Notes under the pieces: model-generated
Databases searched by the model: none
Seen by the model: the letters and a program-made list of their open reading frames with translations, nothing else
What the model was told of the DNA's origin: nothing
In this document: one piece after another, positions 33,687 through 43,649 of the stretch
How positions within the stretch are numbered: the stretch's first letter is position 1
Layout: each line of letters starts with the position of its first letter
From: JAHEKB01 sp049115575
GTDB taxonomy: Bacteria > Bacteroidota > Bacteroidia > NS11-12g > UBA9320
Length of the DNA stretch: 64,000 nt
Assembly: GCA_049115575.1 (NCBI GenBank)
Contig: JAGDZU010000001.1
Span: 992,001-1,056,000 of the forward strand
Direction of reading: 5' to 3'
Position numbers and translations under genes: made by a program

Positions 33687-36600
33687 ATGTGCAAGTTCAG
33701 ATACATATTGCTTTCTTTTCTACTACTAATTGTTAGTGCAACTTTTGGTCAAGCTGGTTTCATAGAAAACAAAGGTCAATTTCACAATAATGTACACTAT
33801 GAAGGAGACTTCAGTCAATTCCGCATATATCTTGATAAACAGGGATTTACGGTCTTACTTCACGATGAAGAGCAATGGGAAGAAATTATAGAGAGATACC
33901 ATAGTCACGGTCCTCTAAAAAACAAGCACACCGACATTTCGCTTAGATTTCACAGCATAAAGTATGAATTTGTAGGCGCTAATCTTAGCAATCATAAAGG
34001 AATGAACAGTAGTTCAAGTTCGTTTAACTACTATTTGGGCAAAGACCCTAGCAAATGGGCCAGCGGAGTTAAGAAGCATTTCAAAGTAGTATACAAAAAT
34101 GCCTATCCCAATATAGACATTGAATTTGAAGCCATTGATCAACGGTTCAAGTACAACTTCATTCTTCACCCTGGAGCCAAGCTTTCAGATATAAAAATAA
34201 AAATTGATGGTGCTGAAGAACTAGATATCAGCAAAAGCAATCTAGAGGTATATACCAGATTTGGCTATTTCTCTGAAATTATGCCTGTGTCTTACAGAAT
34301 TGAGCAAGAAGGCACAAAGAGTGTTGTAAAATTCAATTATGTAGAAGAGAATGGCCTTATAGGCTTTGAACCCAATCAACAAGGTTCAGTAAAGGACGGT
34401 TACTTAATAGACCCAGAATTGGTATTTAGCACTTACGCTGGCAATTCAGTTGATAATTTTGGATTCACTGCAACCTTTGACAGTTACGGAAATCTCTACG
34501 CAGGTGGAATTGCAGCAGGTCCTAGTTTTAGTATTCCCAACGGAAGATACCCAGTAACCCCAGGAGCATTTGATGTTAGTTTTAATGGCGGTCAAGGAAG
34601 AACTCCCGCCAACTTGGCTTGTGATATAGCTATTAGCAAATACGACTCAACTGGTTCTGTTCTGTTATATGCAACATATCTTGGTGGGACTGACGATGAA
34701 TACCCGCATAGTTTAATAGTAGATCACGACGATAATCTGATTGTTTTTGGAACTTCATACTCTCTCGACTTTCCTACGGGTCTTAATGCTCCACAAGGAT
34801 TAAAACGAGGAGGAACCGACCTAATAGTAACTAAGTTCACGGAAGATGGCTCCGCTATTATTGGTTCAACTTACATTGGTGGTACTGCCAATGATGGTTT
34901 GAATGAAAGTAATGTAACCAAGTATTTCTATTCGGATGATTTTAGAGGTGAAGTGAATGTTGATTCCATAGGAAGAATTTTAGTGGCAACCACCACGCGT
35001 TCAATCAACTTTCCAGTTACTACAGGCGTTTTTCAAGATCAACACAAAGGCGGCCAAGAAGGAGTGGTACTCTGTATAAGTCCCAATGTAGACAACCTTG
35101 TTTGGGCTAGTTATTTTGGAGGATCTAGAGACGATGCCATTTACAGCATTGATGTAGCAGAAAGCGGCGATTTATATATTAGTGGTGGTACTGCAAGTAG
35201 TGATTTAACCAATGCATCCTCTTCATTCGGACCTGTGTATAAAGGCGGTAGAACAGATGGTTTCGTTGCTAGATTGAAGAACGACGGAACTACACTTATG
35301 AGAACTGCCTATTGGGGCACATCTCGATATGATCAAATTCTGCAACTTGAAATAGACAAATACGGGAGCATTTTTGTGGTGGGACAATCCGATGGTGGAA
35401 TACCAACCAAAGGCCCTGTATACAAAAATGGCGGTAGCGGACAATTCATATCAAAATTCGATGCGGATCTAGAAAATGTAGTATTGTCTACGGTTTATGG
35501 AAGTGGTAAAAACGTCCCAGATATAACCATCAATGCATTTCTAGTAGATCAATGTGATAAGATTTTCATTTCTGGTTGGGGTGGTAGTTTATATGTCGGG
35601 CCTCAGGCTAAATTGGCCAATATGCCTATCACAGTAAATGCCATGCAAACCAAAACAGATGGCAATGATTTCCATCTTGCCGTTTTTAGAAAGAATATGT
35701 CAGACTTGGTGTATGCTACCTATTTTGGAGGTAATCTCACCGATGATCATGTGGACGGAGGTACCAGCCGATTTGATAAACTAGGAGTTATCTATCAAAG
35801 TGTTTGTAGTAGTTGTCCTCCTTCTTCAGACGGGCAACAATCTCAAGTAAGTGATTTTCCTACAACTCCTGGAGCCTATTCAGAAAACAATTTAAGTCCG
35901 AGATGTAGTAATGCATCATTTAAGTTTTCGTTTGGTAACCTCAATAGAAAACCTGAACTCAAAGAAGAATGGTTCAATGTTACAGCAACAGACACTATAG
36001 ATTTCTGGTATCAAACAGATGACCCAGATGGAGATACCATAATTATTCAAGTGGATTCGCCAAATCTTGATATGTCATACTTTGTGAAATTCACGAGGAA
36101 CAACATTATTCTCCCACCAGTGAACGGACCTACACAAGGACAAAGTCAATTCGTGTTTAATCCGGATTGTTCATTAATTGGAGATACTATTACAATAACA
36201 GTTAGAGCATTAGATATAGGGTGCCCAGCACCTAAAGACAGTATTTCGAGATTTCACATAGTTGTAGAACCTCCACCCCTACTTCCCGCCCCAGATGTCA
36301 TATGTCTAAACTTCTTAGGAAAAGATGCTCTGAGATTGGATTGGAATGCTACTGCATTTTCTAAGTACTTCAAAGAAATGCGACTATATAAAGTGCATCC
36401 AAACGGTCAGACACAATTATTAAATAGCTATACCAATCAATTGGCGGGTTCCTATACAGATAGCGATGTAGTAGACCCAAGGCAGAACAACTATACATAC
36501 TATATGGTGGTGGTTAATATCTGTGATATGGTTGGACCCAAATCTTATGATGTGAGCTCCGTTAAAGAGCACGAAGTACCTGTTAACCCTACTTATTTAA

Positions 36601-37406
36601 AGACGGTAACTGTGGAAGATCAGAGAATCAAGATTGAATGGTTGCGTTCAACAGAAGATGATTTTGGAAACTACGAACTATATAAATCAAGAAGAGGAAG
36701 TTCAGAGACTATTTATCTCACAACCATTCACGACATAGACAGTTTATATTATTATGACGAGAATGTAGATGTAAACACAACTTCTTATTGTTATCAAGTG
36801 AGAGTAAGTGATGATTGCGGGCACCTCAGCGTAAAAAGTAATATAGGGTGTTCAATAGTCATTAGAGGGGAAAGCCTTCCATTCAAGTTTGACCTGAATT
36901 GGGATGACTATATTGATTGGGCTGGCGGAGTTGATGAATATGAATTGCTTAGAGCAAACGACGAGCAAGTATTGAGCCCAATAGTTAGGGTAGATTATGA
37001 TACAAGAACATACTTAGATTCAGACCTCGATTATGATTGGGGAGGTTATTGGTATAGTGTTATAGCTTATGAAGCTTCTGGTAGTGAAGATGCTGAAAGT
37101 AGAAGTAATGATATTTATTTAGTGCAACCACCTTTATTGCACGTTCCGAATGCCTTCACGGCCAATAATGACAACTTAAATGATGTATTCAGTTGGTCAG
37201 ATGTGTTTGTCTTAGATTTTGAAATGAAAGTCTATAACCGTTGGGGTGAAAAAGTATTTGAAACCACTGATAAAAATGCGGATTGGAATGGCATTTACAA
37301 AGACAATAATCTGCGCCATAGCAATGTCTACATCTGGGTAGTAACTTATACTGGCTGGGATAGAAGCAGCCACACTCAAAAAGGTACTGTCACGATTATG
37401 AGGTAG
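33687..37406 (+). CDS. Large T9SS-exported protein: DUF7948-like domain, SBBP-type propeller, Fn3-like and type B sorting domain
   Basis: About 1239 residues. Signal peptide MCKFRYILLSFLLLIVSATFG, then a DUF7948-like start (GFIENKGQFHNNVHYEG), a beta-propeller of SBBP-type repeats with YLGGTDDEYPHSLIVD, YFGGSRDDAIYSIDV and similar phrases (about 240-740), Ig/Fn3-like domains, and the gliding-motility-type C-terminal domain VPNAFTANNDNLNDVF...YNRWGEKVFET...GTVTIMR. The last is the type B signal for T9SS export, so the protein should reach the cell surface. Function is probably adhesive or structural (inference). ATGs at 33681 and 33687 and a TTG at 33660 are all possible starts. Confidence 0.88.
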   Translation: MCKFRYILLSFLLLIVSATFGQAGFIENKGQFHNNVHYEGDFSQFRIYLDKQGFTVLLHDEEQWEEIIERYHSHGPLKNKHTDISLRFHSIKYEFVGANLSNHKGMNSSSSSFNYYLGKDPSKWASGVKKHFKVVYKNAYPNIDIEFEAIDQRFKYNFILHPGAKLSDIKIKIDGAEELDISKSNLEVYTRFGYFSEIMPVSYRIEQEGTKSVVKFNYVEENGLIGFEPNQQGSVKDGYLIDPELVFSTYAGNSVDNFGFTATFDSYGNLYAGGIAAGPSFSIPNGRYPVTPGAFDVSFNGGQGRTPANLACDIAISKYDSTGSVLLYATYLGGTDDEYPHSLIVDHDDNLIVFGTSYSLDFPTGLNAPQGLKRGGTDLIVTKFTEDGSAIIGSTYIGGTANDGLNESNVTKYFYSDDFRGEVNVDSIGRILVATTTRSINFPVTTGVFQDQHKGGQEGVVLCISPNVDNLVWASYFGGSRDDAIYSIDVAESGDLYISGGTASSDLTNASSSFGPVYKGGRTDGFVARLKNDGTTLMRTAYWGTSRYDQILQLEIDKYGSIFVVGQSDGGIPTKGPVYKNGGSGQFISKFDADLENVVLSTVYGSGKNVPDITINAFLVDQCDKIFISGWGGSLYVGPQAKLANMPITVNAMQTKTDGNDFHLAVFRKNMSDLVYATYFGGNLTDDHVDGGTSRFDKLGVIYQSVCSSCPPSSDGQQSQVSDFPTTPGAYSENNLSPRCSNASFKFSFGNLNRKPELKEEWFNVTATDTIDFWYQTDDPDGDTIIIQVDSPNLDMSYFVKFTRNNIILPPVNGPTQGQSQFVFNPDCSLIGDTITITVRALDIGCPAPKDSISRFHIVVEPPPLLPAPDVICLNFLGKDALRLDWNATAFSKYFKEMRLYKVHPNGQTQLLNSYTNQLAGSYTDSDVVDPRQNNYTYYMVVVNICDMVGPKSYDVSSVKEHEVPVNPTYLKTVTVEDQRIKIEWLRSTEDDFGNYELYKSRRGSSETIYLTTIHDIDSLYYYDENVDVNTTSYCYQVRVSDDCGHLSVKSNIGCSIVIRGESLPFKFDLNWDDYIDWAGGVDEYELLRANDEQVLSPIVRVDYDTRTYLDSDLDYDWGGYWYSVIAYEASGSEDAESRSNDIYLVQPPLLHVPNAFTANNDNLNDVFSWSDVFVLDFEMKVYNRWGEKVFETTDKNADWNGIYKDNNLRHSNVYIWVVTYTGWDRSSHTQKGTVTIMR

Positions 37407-37414
37407 GAGTCCTC

Positions 37415-38929
37415 TTAGTGGCTTGATTTCTTAGCTTTTCTAGATCTATTATCCTTATCCATCTTTTCTAAGATCAATTCAAAATCTTCTTTGCTTTCTA
37501 CCCTGTACAACATCAATCCAGCATAGCTTGGTTTATTAAATATTTGAGAAATAATATGGGCCAAATTACTTCTAGCCTTACCTTCAGGGAAATAGAGTCT
37601 AGGTAAGTCATTAAAAACATGAGCAAAAGAGTCTGGATAATCGCCTAAGAATGCATAAACAGCATCGTAATCTTCAAAGCTAAATTTGGTTGGCTGGAGA
37701 TTGAACATCATATAGTCTTTGTTCATGTCAGTGGCAACGGCATAATAGGTGACATCATGACCAAAAACAAGGCAGTTCTCCTCCCCTAGTTCATTCTTAA
37801 GCCAATTTACTACCTGTTTGGGATCTCTATTGCTGCGCTCGGATAAAGCAAGGCTGTGAATAGCCAAGGTGTTAATTGGCATTAAGATTAAAAGAAGAAG
37901 ACTAAAAGCCTGACTTCTTTTGTTCCATTTCATTTTTTGTAATTCAGGAAGAAGACAAATCATGCTTAAAAGCAATAAGACCGCATTGTAACGGTAGAAA
38001 GGCGCAAGTGCCAGCAACCAGTACAAATGAGTGGCTAGCACAGCAATATGTAGCGCATTGTACTTTCTGTTCCATATTTTAAACACAGACATAATTAGAG
38101 CGCCGTAGATGATGAACGGCATCCAAGGTTGCGTTAAATAATAAGGCCAAAATCTAGTATAGAAGTGATCTCCAATTCGTGTTATAAGTCCTCCGCTTGC
38201 ACTGTGATCAGATCCATGCTCGAACAGTTGGGTGTAGAGTCCATTGATATTAAAATTTATACTCCATCCATAAAGCACAAGCAGTCCAATTGGAATAAGC
38301 CACCAAGCATTAGGTTTGGCTATAGGAGCATCTTTTGTTCTATTCCATTTAAACGAAGCATCTAAAAATAAAACCAAGGCAATCATCCACAAATTGGGAT
38401 GAATAAATACAAGTAGCGAACTCAATAGCATTTGCCAATGAAAAAGTCTTTTATAGAAGCAGTAATAAAGTAAAACGCTAAACATGAGTGAAAGCGCATC
38501 TACCCTCATAGATCTAGCCACTTCAAAAACGGTTCTATCATTGATAAACAAGAACACAACTAAAAGCACCAACCATTTAGTTTTATTCTGAGCTTTGGAA
38601 GTCAGATATAGAATGTAAGCAGAGGTAAAAAAGTAAATAGCCCAAGGTATTCTCATCCAAAAGACCTCAAAAGGCAATAGCAGAAGGTGAAGCATATGAA
38701 AGAGAAATCTGACAGGTAAATAAGCCATAAATCCGTTTTCAGTGCCTGTTTGTGGCCAGATTCTAGATTGATATCCCTCTTTGAATATGGCATTTACAGC
38801 AGGATCTAAACCCATGACCTCGTCAAACCAAACCAATGGAATTCTATCAAGGTTTATGATATGAAGTATTACAAATACTACAAAATAGGCAAGAAAAGCA
38901 ATGGAAATGTAGCGTTCAGCTTTCTTCAT
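37415..38929 (-). CDS. Polytopic membrane protein resembling GT-C glycosyltransferases
   Basis: 504 residues with about ten hydrophobic helices and a soluble C-terminal domain (about 375-504). The first periplasmic loop contains PLVWFDEVMGLDPAVNAIFKEG, an acidic pair placed as in GT-C (GT39-like) enzymes, which use polyprenyl-phosphate sugars at the periplasmic side of the inner membrane. The lipid-sugar donor and acceptor are unknown. Its start abuts the cmk stop (shared base), so the two are co-transcribed. It converges on the T9SS gene with only 8 bases between stops. The Lys/Arg/Ser-rich C-terminus is unremarkable. Confidence 0.7.
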   Translation of the reverse strand: MKKAERYISIAFLAYFVVFVILHIINLDRIPLVWFDEVMGLDPAVNAIFKEGYQSRIWPQTGTENGFMAYLPVRFLFHMLHLLLLPFEVFWMRIPWAIYFFTSAYILYLTSKAQNKTKWLVLLVVFLFINDRTVFEVARSMRVDALSLMFSVLLYYCFYKRLFHWQMLLSSLLVFIHPNLWMIALVLFLDASFKWNRTKDAPIAKPNAWWLIPIGLLVLYGWSINFNINGLYTQLFEHGSDHSASGGLITRIGDHFYTRFWPYYLTQPWMPFIIYGALIMSVFKIWNRKYNALHIAVLATHLYWLLALAPFYRYNAVLLLLSMICLLPELQKMKWNKRSQAFSLLLLILMPINTLAIHSLALSERSNRDPKQVVNWLKNELGEENCLVFGHDVTYYAVATDMNKDYMMFNLQPTKFSFEDYDAVYAFLGDYPDSFAHVFNDLPRLYFPEGKARSNLAHIISQIFNKPSYAGLMLYRVESKEDFELILEKMDKDNRSRKAKKSSH

Positions 38930-39639
38930 TATTGCATGGCCATAATCACACCTTTAGCCCATTGCAAGGAGAGTCGGGCCTGTTCTTCTTTGGTCATAGA
39001 AGTATTGTCAAGCGTAATAGCATCTTCGGCTTTTTTCAAAGGACTAAGTGGTCTATGAGAGTCTAGATAATCCCTTTCCTTGATGTTGTGTAGCACTTCT
39101 TGAAAGTGAACATCTATACCTTTTTTCTGTAACTCTTCGTATCGTCGTTTGGCTCTTACATCTGTAGAAGCAGTCATAAATATTTTGAGTTCAGCGTCTG
39201 GGAACACCACTGTTCCAATATCTCTCCCGTCCATCACAACTCCCTTATTTGCTCCTATTTCCTTTTGTTTAGCTACTAGAAATGTTCTTACCTCCGCAAG
39301 AGAGCTAACCTTACTAACTAACTTAGACACTTCCATCCCTCGAATTTTCCCTTCCACATTTTCACCATTCAACATGGTTTCAAAGTATTCTCGCTCGGGA
39401 TTGTATTCAAAAGTGATTTTGATATTGCCAAGAAGCGCAGGATCTTCTTCTACTTCCTGTATTGAAATTTCATGTCTAAGAAGATATAAAGTAACTGCTC
39501 TATACATTGCCCCACTATCAATAAAAGTATAGCCAAGCTCTTTAGCTAAGTTCTTTGCAAGGGTCCCTTTTCCACAACTGGAATGACCATCTATTGCTAT
39601 ATTAATTTTGTTAGACAAGATGCTTGTCAAACATATCAA
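38929..39639 (-). CDS. cmk: Cytidylate kinase
   Basis: A 236-residue nucleoside monophosphate kinase that phosphorylates CMP and dCMP. P-loop GHSSCGKGTLAKNLAKELG, then FIDSGAMYRAVTLY, KGVVMDGRDIGTVVFPDAELKIFMTAS and RAKRRYEELQKKG...ERDYLDSHRPLSPLKKAEDAI. The ATG at 39639 gives seven extra residues (MICLTSI). A TTG at 39618 would give MSNKINIAIDGHS, closer to relatives, and TATGTTTG overlapping the ATG fits a -7 element for that shorter form. It is followed directly by the GT-C-like gene. Confidence 0.95.
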   Translation of the reverse strand: MICLTSILSNKINIAIDGHSSCGKGTLAKNLAKELGYTFIDSGAMYRAVTLYLLRHEISIQEVEEDPALLGNIKITFEYNPEREYFETMLNGENVEGKIRGMEVSKLVSKVSSLAEVRTFLVAKQKEIGANKGVVMDGRDIGTVVFPDAELKIFMTASTDVRAKRRYEELQKKGIDVHFQEVLHNIKERDYLDSHRPLSPLKKAEDAITLDNTSMTKEEQARLSLQWAKGVIMAMQ

Positions 39640-39668
39640 ATAATTTTAAATCTGTATAGGATATTCTA

Positions 39669-40721
39669 TTATTTGCTCTTAGCCCTTGAAAATGAGCTCA
39701 ATGAGCGATGCACACTGAAGTAATGAGTGGATATTCCGGGGTAGTATCCCGCACTTCCATAACTCAAATAGAGTTTTTTAATTCCAATTCCAAAACCCCA
39801 ACTAAAGCCAGTCATGGCCCTTCTGTTTTCTGGTGAAAGCTCAGCACGCCTTTGGTGATTATAACCCATTCTCAATTGAAAGTTATCTGAGAACACTAGC
39901 TCTGTATTGAAAATAACATGCCTCATTAATCTATCTCCAAATCCCACTTCCTGGTTCTTTATCTCTCCCGTTTCAAGATCGATCTCTTTGTTCCTAGTGT
40001 TTATGTTGGTGTAAGAATTATTCCATCTGTGTAAACTATGAGCAGTAAGAGTGAACCTCAAAGGATTGTGCATCAATTTTTTACTTATAGAGGCTTGAAG
40101 GTCAAATGGTAAAGGTTCTTTAAGGCCGTTCTCGCTATATGCTATAAATTGATAACCTAGGTTTTTCATGAGCACAGCTGCAGTAAAAAGGTTCTTCTCA
40201 TCGTTATAATGCGCTCCAGCATCTATAGCTCCAGCTGTTGCAACGTAAGCTTCATAAACCGAGTAAAGAAATTTGCCATTAAAACCATAACTGATTTTAT
40301 CTGTGTACTGTCTGCTGAAACCAATTTGAAAATTGTAGTCCGATGCGTCAAAAACTCCAAGGATTTCTCCATTGGCATTGGTTCTTGTAAATTCTCCGTA
40401 ATCAAAATATCCTACGCTGAATAGAAATGTACCCAAAGAGTCTTTGTGATATGCATAACTGGCAAAACCGTGATTTAGATCAGCTATATAATTGGCATAG
40501 GACAATGAAACACTGTGGTGCATACCAGCATTAATCAATGCTGGATTCTGATAACCGATAGCAGGGTCATCTGTTGGATTTACAATAGCTACCCCTCCTA
40601 AGGCTGTATGCCTTGCACTGTTTTCAATCAATGCAAATGTGAATGCTGTTGACCCACCTAATTGTTGAGACCAAGCATACAAACATGCAAACAGCGTTGG
40701 TAATAAAAGGAGTTTTCGCAT
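39669..40721 (-). CDS. porQ: Type IX secretion system protein PorQ
   Basis: About 350 residues. Signal peptide MRKLLLLPTLFACLYAWS, followed by the PorQ start QQLGGSTAFTFALIENSARHTALGGVAIVNPTDDPAIGYQNPAL. The remainder is a 14-strand-like PorV/FadL-type barrel with aromatic-rich strands. PorQ works at the outer membrane in T9SS, in the attachment complex with PorU/V/Z in studied species. This fits the several T9SS cargo genes in the window. An ATG 6 codons upstream (40739) is less likely because a TAAATTTG -7 element overlaps it. Confidence 0.9.
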   Translation of the reverse strand: MRKLLLLPTLFACLYAWSQQLGGSTAFTFALIENSARHTALGGVAIVNPTDDPAIGYQNPALINAGMHHSVSLSYANYIADLNHGFASYAYHKDSLGTFLFSVGYFDYGEFTRTNANGEILGVFDASDYNFQIGFSRQYTDKISYGFNGKFLYSVYEAYVATAGAIDAGAHYNDEKNLFTAAVLMKNLGYQFIAYSENGLKEPLPFDLQASISKKLMHNPLRFTLTAHSLHRWNNSYTNINTRNKEIDLETGEIKNQEVGFGDRLMRHVIFNTELVFSDNFQLRMGYNHQRRAELSPENRRAMTGFSWGFGIGIKKLYLSYGSAGYYPGISTHYFSVHRSLSSFSRAKSK

Positions 40722-40736
40722 TTTAAAGGAAACGAA

Positions 40737-40744
40737 CAAATTTA
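40737..40744 (-). promoter_or_regulatory. Possible -7 element of porQ
   Basis: TAAATTTG on the minus strand is a full TANNTTTG match, 15 bases before the ATG at 40721. No matching -33 element is seen. Confidence 0.4.
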
Positions 40745-40844
40745 GGATAAAGTGTTAAGCCATTGCGGTTTTGCCCTTCAGATTTGTTTGAAGAAAGTCA
40801 TTCTATATATTCGAACAGTGGCCAATAGCAATAAAGGAAAGAAA

Positions 40845-41225
40845 ATGCAGTCTGTTAAATTCAGATCTTATGAAGATTGTTTTGCGTATTTGCCCCAAGA
40901 AGAACAAATCATAGTAGATATACTTAATGATATTGTGTTATCTACCTTGCCAACCATTAAGAGAAAACTCTCGTATAATGTGCCATTTTATTATCAGCAC
41001 AAGAATGTCTGCTACATATGGCCAGGCAGTGTTCCCTGGGGCAATACCACATTCAAAGGCGTTCAAATGGGATTTACCAAAGGGCATCTTCTTTTAGATG
41101 AAGATGAATACTTACGAGCAGACAATCGCAAATATGTTCGTACCAAGGTTTATATGCATCCCAAAGACATAGAAGAAGATATGTTAAGGTATTTTCTATT
41201 ACAGGCCATTGAGGTAGATCAATGA
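40845..41225 (+). CDS. DUF1801-family protein
   Basis: A 126-residue cytoplasmic protein of the DUF1801 (YdhG-like) fold: FAYLPQEEQIIVDILNDIVL, then the characteristic KRKLSYNVPFYYQHKNVCYIWP and FTKGHLLLDEDEYLRADNRKYVRTKVY. Function is unknown across the family. The frame extends upstream to 40752, but the ATG at 40845, preceded by AAAGGAAAGAA, matches the family start. The stop overlaps the next gene as ATGA. Confidence 0.8.
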   Translation: MQSVKFRSYEDCFAYLPQEEQIIVDILNDIVLSTLPTIKRKLSYNVPFYYQHKNVCYIWPGSVPWGNTTFKGVQMGFTKGHLLLDEDEYLRADNRKYVRTKVYMHPKDIEEDMLRYFLLQAIEVDQ

Positions 41226-41800
41226 GAGCTATTAATTATCTTTACGGAATCAAGGTCTTCTTTATCTTAATATTAACAGCGTTCTGCATTGATTCTAATG
41301 CCCAAATCAGTGCAGAAATTGGTGTTTCACCTTTAAACCGAAATAGTCTAACTGCACAGAGAACTGGCTTATATTTTCAAGCTGCCTATGAAGGGCCTAA
41401 ACAATGGTCTTATGGGGCATCCGCAACAATGTTACCAATACGAATTTCTGGATTTAGCGAGTATCATCTTGGTTTCTACTGTGGTCACACTTTCAATTTA
41501 AATCAGAGAAAAAACATACAATTCATACCATCAATAAAACTAGGGACGGTACAAACACAATATGTGTACCCTTACTCCGGATATTTTGGGCAAGTAAACA
41601 TTCAATTAAGGTATTATGTAAATAACAACATCGGAATTAATCTGTCTCATGGTACGAGTTATGGCTACATTAAATCCACAACAATAGAGCGTAATCGCAG
41701 ACTGAGAACAACTGAACAATGGCAATGGCTCTTTCCAGAACTTCTAAAAATTGGTTTGAGCTATAAGTTCAATGAAAGTAGCTCGGATGTAACTAAGTAG
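41222..41800 (+). CDS. Predicted outer-membrane beta-barrel protein
   Basis: A 192-residue exported protein (signal segment YGIKVFFILILTAFCIDSNA, cleaved before QISAE). Beta-rich sequence with LRYYVNNNIGINLSHGTSYGY and a C-terminal KIGLSYKF typical of barrel ends. It shares with the protein at 1571-2143 an IG-V-SPLN opening and an N-L-x-x-RKN turn, so the two may be distant paralogues. It starts within the DUF1801 stop. Function unknown. Confidence 0.68.
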   Translation: MRAINYLYGIKVFFILILTAFCIDSNAQISAEIGVSPLNRNSLTAQRTGLYFQAAYEGPKQWSYGASATMLPIRISGFSEYHLGFYCGHTFNLNQRKNIQFIPSIKLGTVQTQYVYPYSGYFGQVNIQLRYYVNNNIGINLSHGTSYGYIKSTTIERNRRLRTTEQWQWLFPELLKIGLSYKFNESSSDVTK

Positions 41801-41856
41801 CAGGTCAAACGTATGTGTATAAAGATTGAGCACATAAAACGATCTTAGCACTATTT

Positions 41857-42972
41857 ATGAGACTGTACTTTTTAGGTTCCATATTTTTACTCACTTTGGC
41901 TACATCATGCAAAGACAAATCTGCAGATGTACCATCTACAGTGCCTTGTTCAGAAACACCAAGTCTTCAGATTGTTCAGCGAAACTTTCATATGGGATTC
42001 ACTACATGGCCATTTGGGCCGGATGAAGAAGATGTAGATGAAACTTATGATTTCATTGCTGCAAATGCAGACATCTACTCCCATCATTTAGATAACAAAA
42101 TCCCTTGGCAGGCCTGGAGAAATAACACAAATCTCCCTGCTGAATTTGTCAATGATATTCAATACAGGAAGAACAAATCCATTAATGGTCATCAACGCCT
42201 AGTTTCAGTGAGCATATTAAACTCCATTCGAGATGGAGTAATCCAAGATTATGACGGATCTCCGCCCACATTTGACTCTTTGAACGAACAAAGTATGGAA
42301 GATGCTTTTGTAAAACATTTGGAGTATATCATAGAAGAATTACAGCCAAACTATTTAGTCTTAGCAATGGAGGTTAATGAATTGAGAATTCACAATGCTT
42401 CCTTATGGCAAGAATACAAGAAACTGATGTCTGCGGTTCGTCCAAGAATTAAAGCCAAGTATGGTAACATCAAGATCTCTGAATCTCTAACCCTTCACAA
42501 TTGGTATAAATCAGATGTTCCAGATAAAACAGCTTATGAACAAGAGCTTTCTGACTATACCGAAGAATTTGATTTTACAGCTGTAAGTTTTTATCCCTTT
42601 ATGAAAGGCCTAAGTAGCCCTGAAGAAATGCAAGAAGCTTTGGATTTCTTGCACAGTCAAACTAACAAACCCATAGCCTTTGTGGAAACTGCACATATCG
42701 CAGAAGACTTGGTTATACCTAATTTTAACACCAATATTCCTTCTGATGAATGCCAGCAGGCAGATTATGTTAGCACGCTTTTAAATAATGCAGATGATAA
42801 AAACTACTTATTTCTTATCTGGTGGGCTTACAGAGACTTTGATGAGTTATGGGAAACTTTTCCCGAAGGAGTAAAGGACTTGGGAAGAATATGGAGAGAT
42901 ACTGGCTTGCTTGATGAGAACGGAAATGAAAGACCGAGTTTCAGTCTTTGGAAACAGATCCTTGCCAAGTAA
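41857..42972 (+). CDS. Lipoprotein with clan GH-A glycoside-hydrolase-like barrel
   Basis: 371 residues with a lipoprotein signal (LTLATSC, Cys near 18). The rest reads as a (beta/alpha)8 barrel: HMGFTTWPFGPDEEDVDETY at the start, then LVLAMEVNEL (position of the acid/base Glu after strand 4), DFTAVSFYPFM, and PIAFVETAHIAED (position of the nucleophile Glu after strand 7). The closest general resemblance is to GH53-like or other clan GH-A enzymes, but no family is certain. Only 56 bases of non-coding DNA precede it. Substrate unknown; no other polysaccharide-use genes are nearby. Confidence 0.65.
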   Translation: MRLYFLGSIFLLTLATSCKDKSADVPSTVPCSETPSLQIVQRNFHMGFTTWPFGPDEEDVDETYDFIAANADIYSHHLDNKIPWQAWRNNTNLPAEFVNDIQYRKNKSINGHQRLVSVSILNSIRDGVIQDYDGSPPTFDSLNEQSMEDAFVKHLEYIIEELQPNYLVLAMEVNELRIHNASLWQEYKKLMSAVRPRIKAKYGNIKISESLTLHNWYKSDVPDKTAYEQELSDYTEEFDFTAVSFYPFMKGLSSPEEMQEALDFLHSQTNKPIAFVETAHIAEDLVIPNFNTNIPSDECQQADYVSTLLNNADDKNYLFLIWWAYRDFDELWETFPEGVKDLGRIWRDTGLLDENGNERPSFSLWKQILAK

Positions 42973-42986
42973 TTCTTCAACGAACC

Positions 42987-43649
42987 TTACCCAATTTTTC
43001 CATCCACCAATTCTATAACCCTTCTTGCTCTTTCTATAACCCGCTGATCATGTGTAGAAAACACAAATGTGATGCCCTCCTCCTGATTGAGTTTAAGCAT
43101 GAGATCCAATAAAGATGCTGTTGAAGTAGAATCCAGGTTGGCTGTAGGTTCATCTGCTAATATAAAATCTGGTTTGCTCGCTAATGCCCTTGCCACTGCC
43201 ACTCTTTGTTGCTGCCCGCCACTTAGCTCAGAGGGTCTCCTATCTTTCTCATTTTCCAAGCCTACAGCCTTGAGTAATTCCATAGCTCTTGCTCTCCTCT
43301 TCTCTTTGCTTTGCTCTTGTAATTGCATAATGAACTCCACATTCTCAATGGCCGTTAAGACAGGAATCAAATTATAACTCTGAAAAACAAATCCTATATG
43401 TCTTAATCTAAAATCAATACGCTCATTGTCTGATAAAGACAGTATGTCTGTACCAGCAAGGTTCACACTGCCACTGCTTGGATTGTCTAATCCACCAATT
43501 ATGTTAAGCAAGGTGGTTTTGCCGCTGCCACTTGGCCCAACGATTGCTGTAAATTCTCCTTCCCCAATTTCTATATCTACTCCGCGCAAAGCTTGAACCT
43601 CCACTCCCTTGCTTCCGTATGTTTTGACTATGTTTTTAAGTTCTATCAT
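42987..43649 (-). CDS. LolD/MacB-type ABC transporter ATPase
   Basis: A 220-residue ATPase of the LolD/MacB class. Walker A GPSGSGKTTLL, Q-loop VFQSYNLIPVLTAIENV, signature LSGGQQQRVAVARALA, Walker B FILADEPTANLDS and H-loop FSTHD are all intact. The QSYNLIP and EPTANLD spellings are typical of this class. Its start overlaps the stop of the permease at 43646 by 4 bases, so it is the third gene of an ABC unit with the two permeases upstream. It converges on the lipoprotein gene at 42972. Confidence 0.92.
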   Translation of the reverse strand: MIELKNIVKTYGSKGVEVQALRGVDIEIGEGEFTAIVGPSGSGKTTLLNIIGGLDNPSSGSVNLAGTDILSLSDNERIDFRLRHIGFVFQSYNLIPVLTAIENVEFIMQLQEQSKEKRRARAMELLKAVGLENEKDRRPSELSGGQQQRVAVARALASKPDFILADEPTANLDSTSTASLLDLMLKLNQEEGITFVFSTHDQRVIERARRVIELVDGKIG

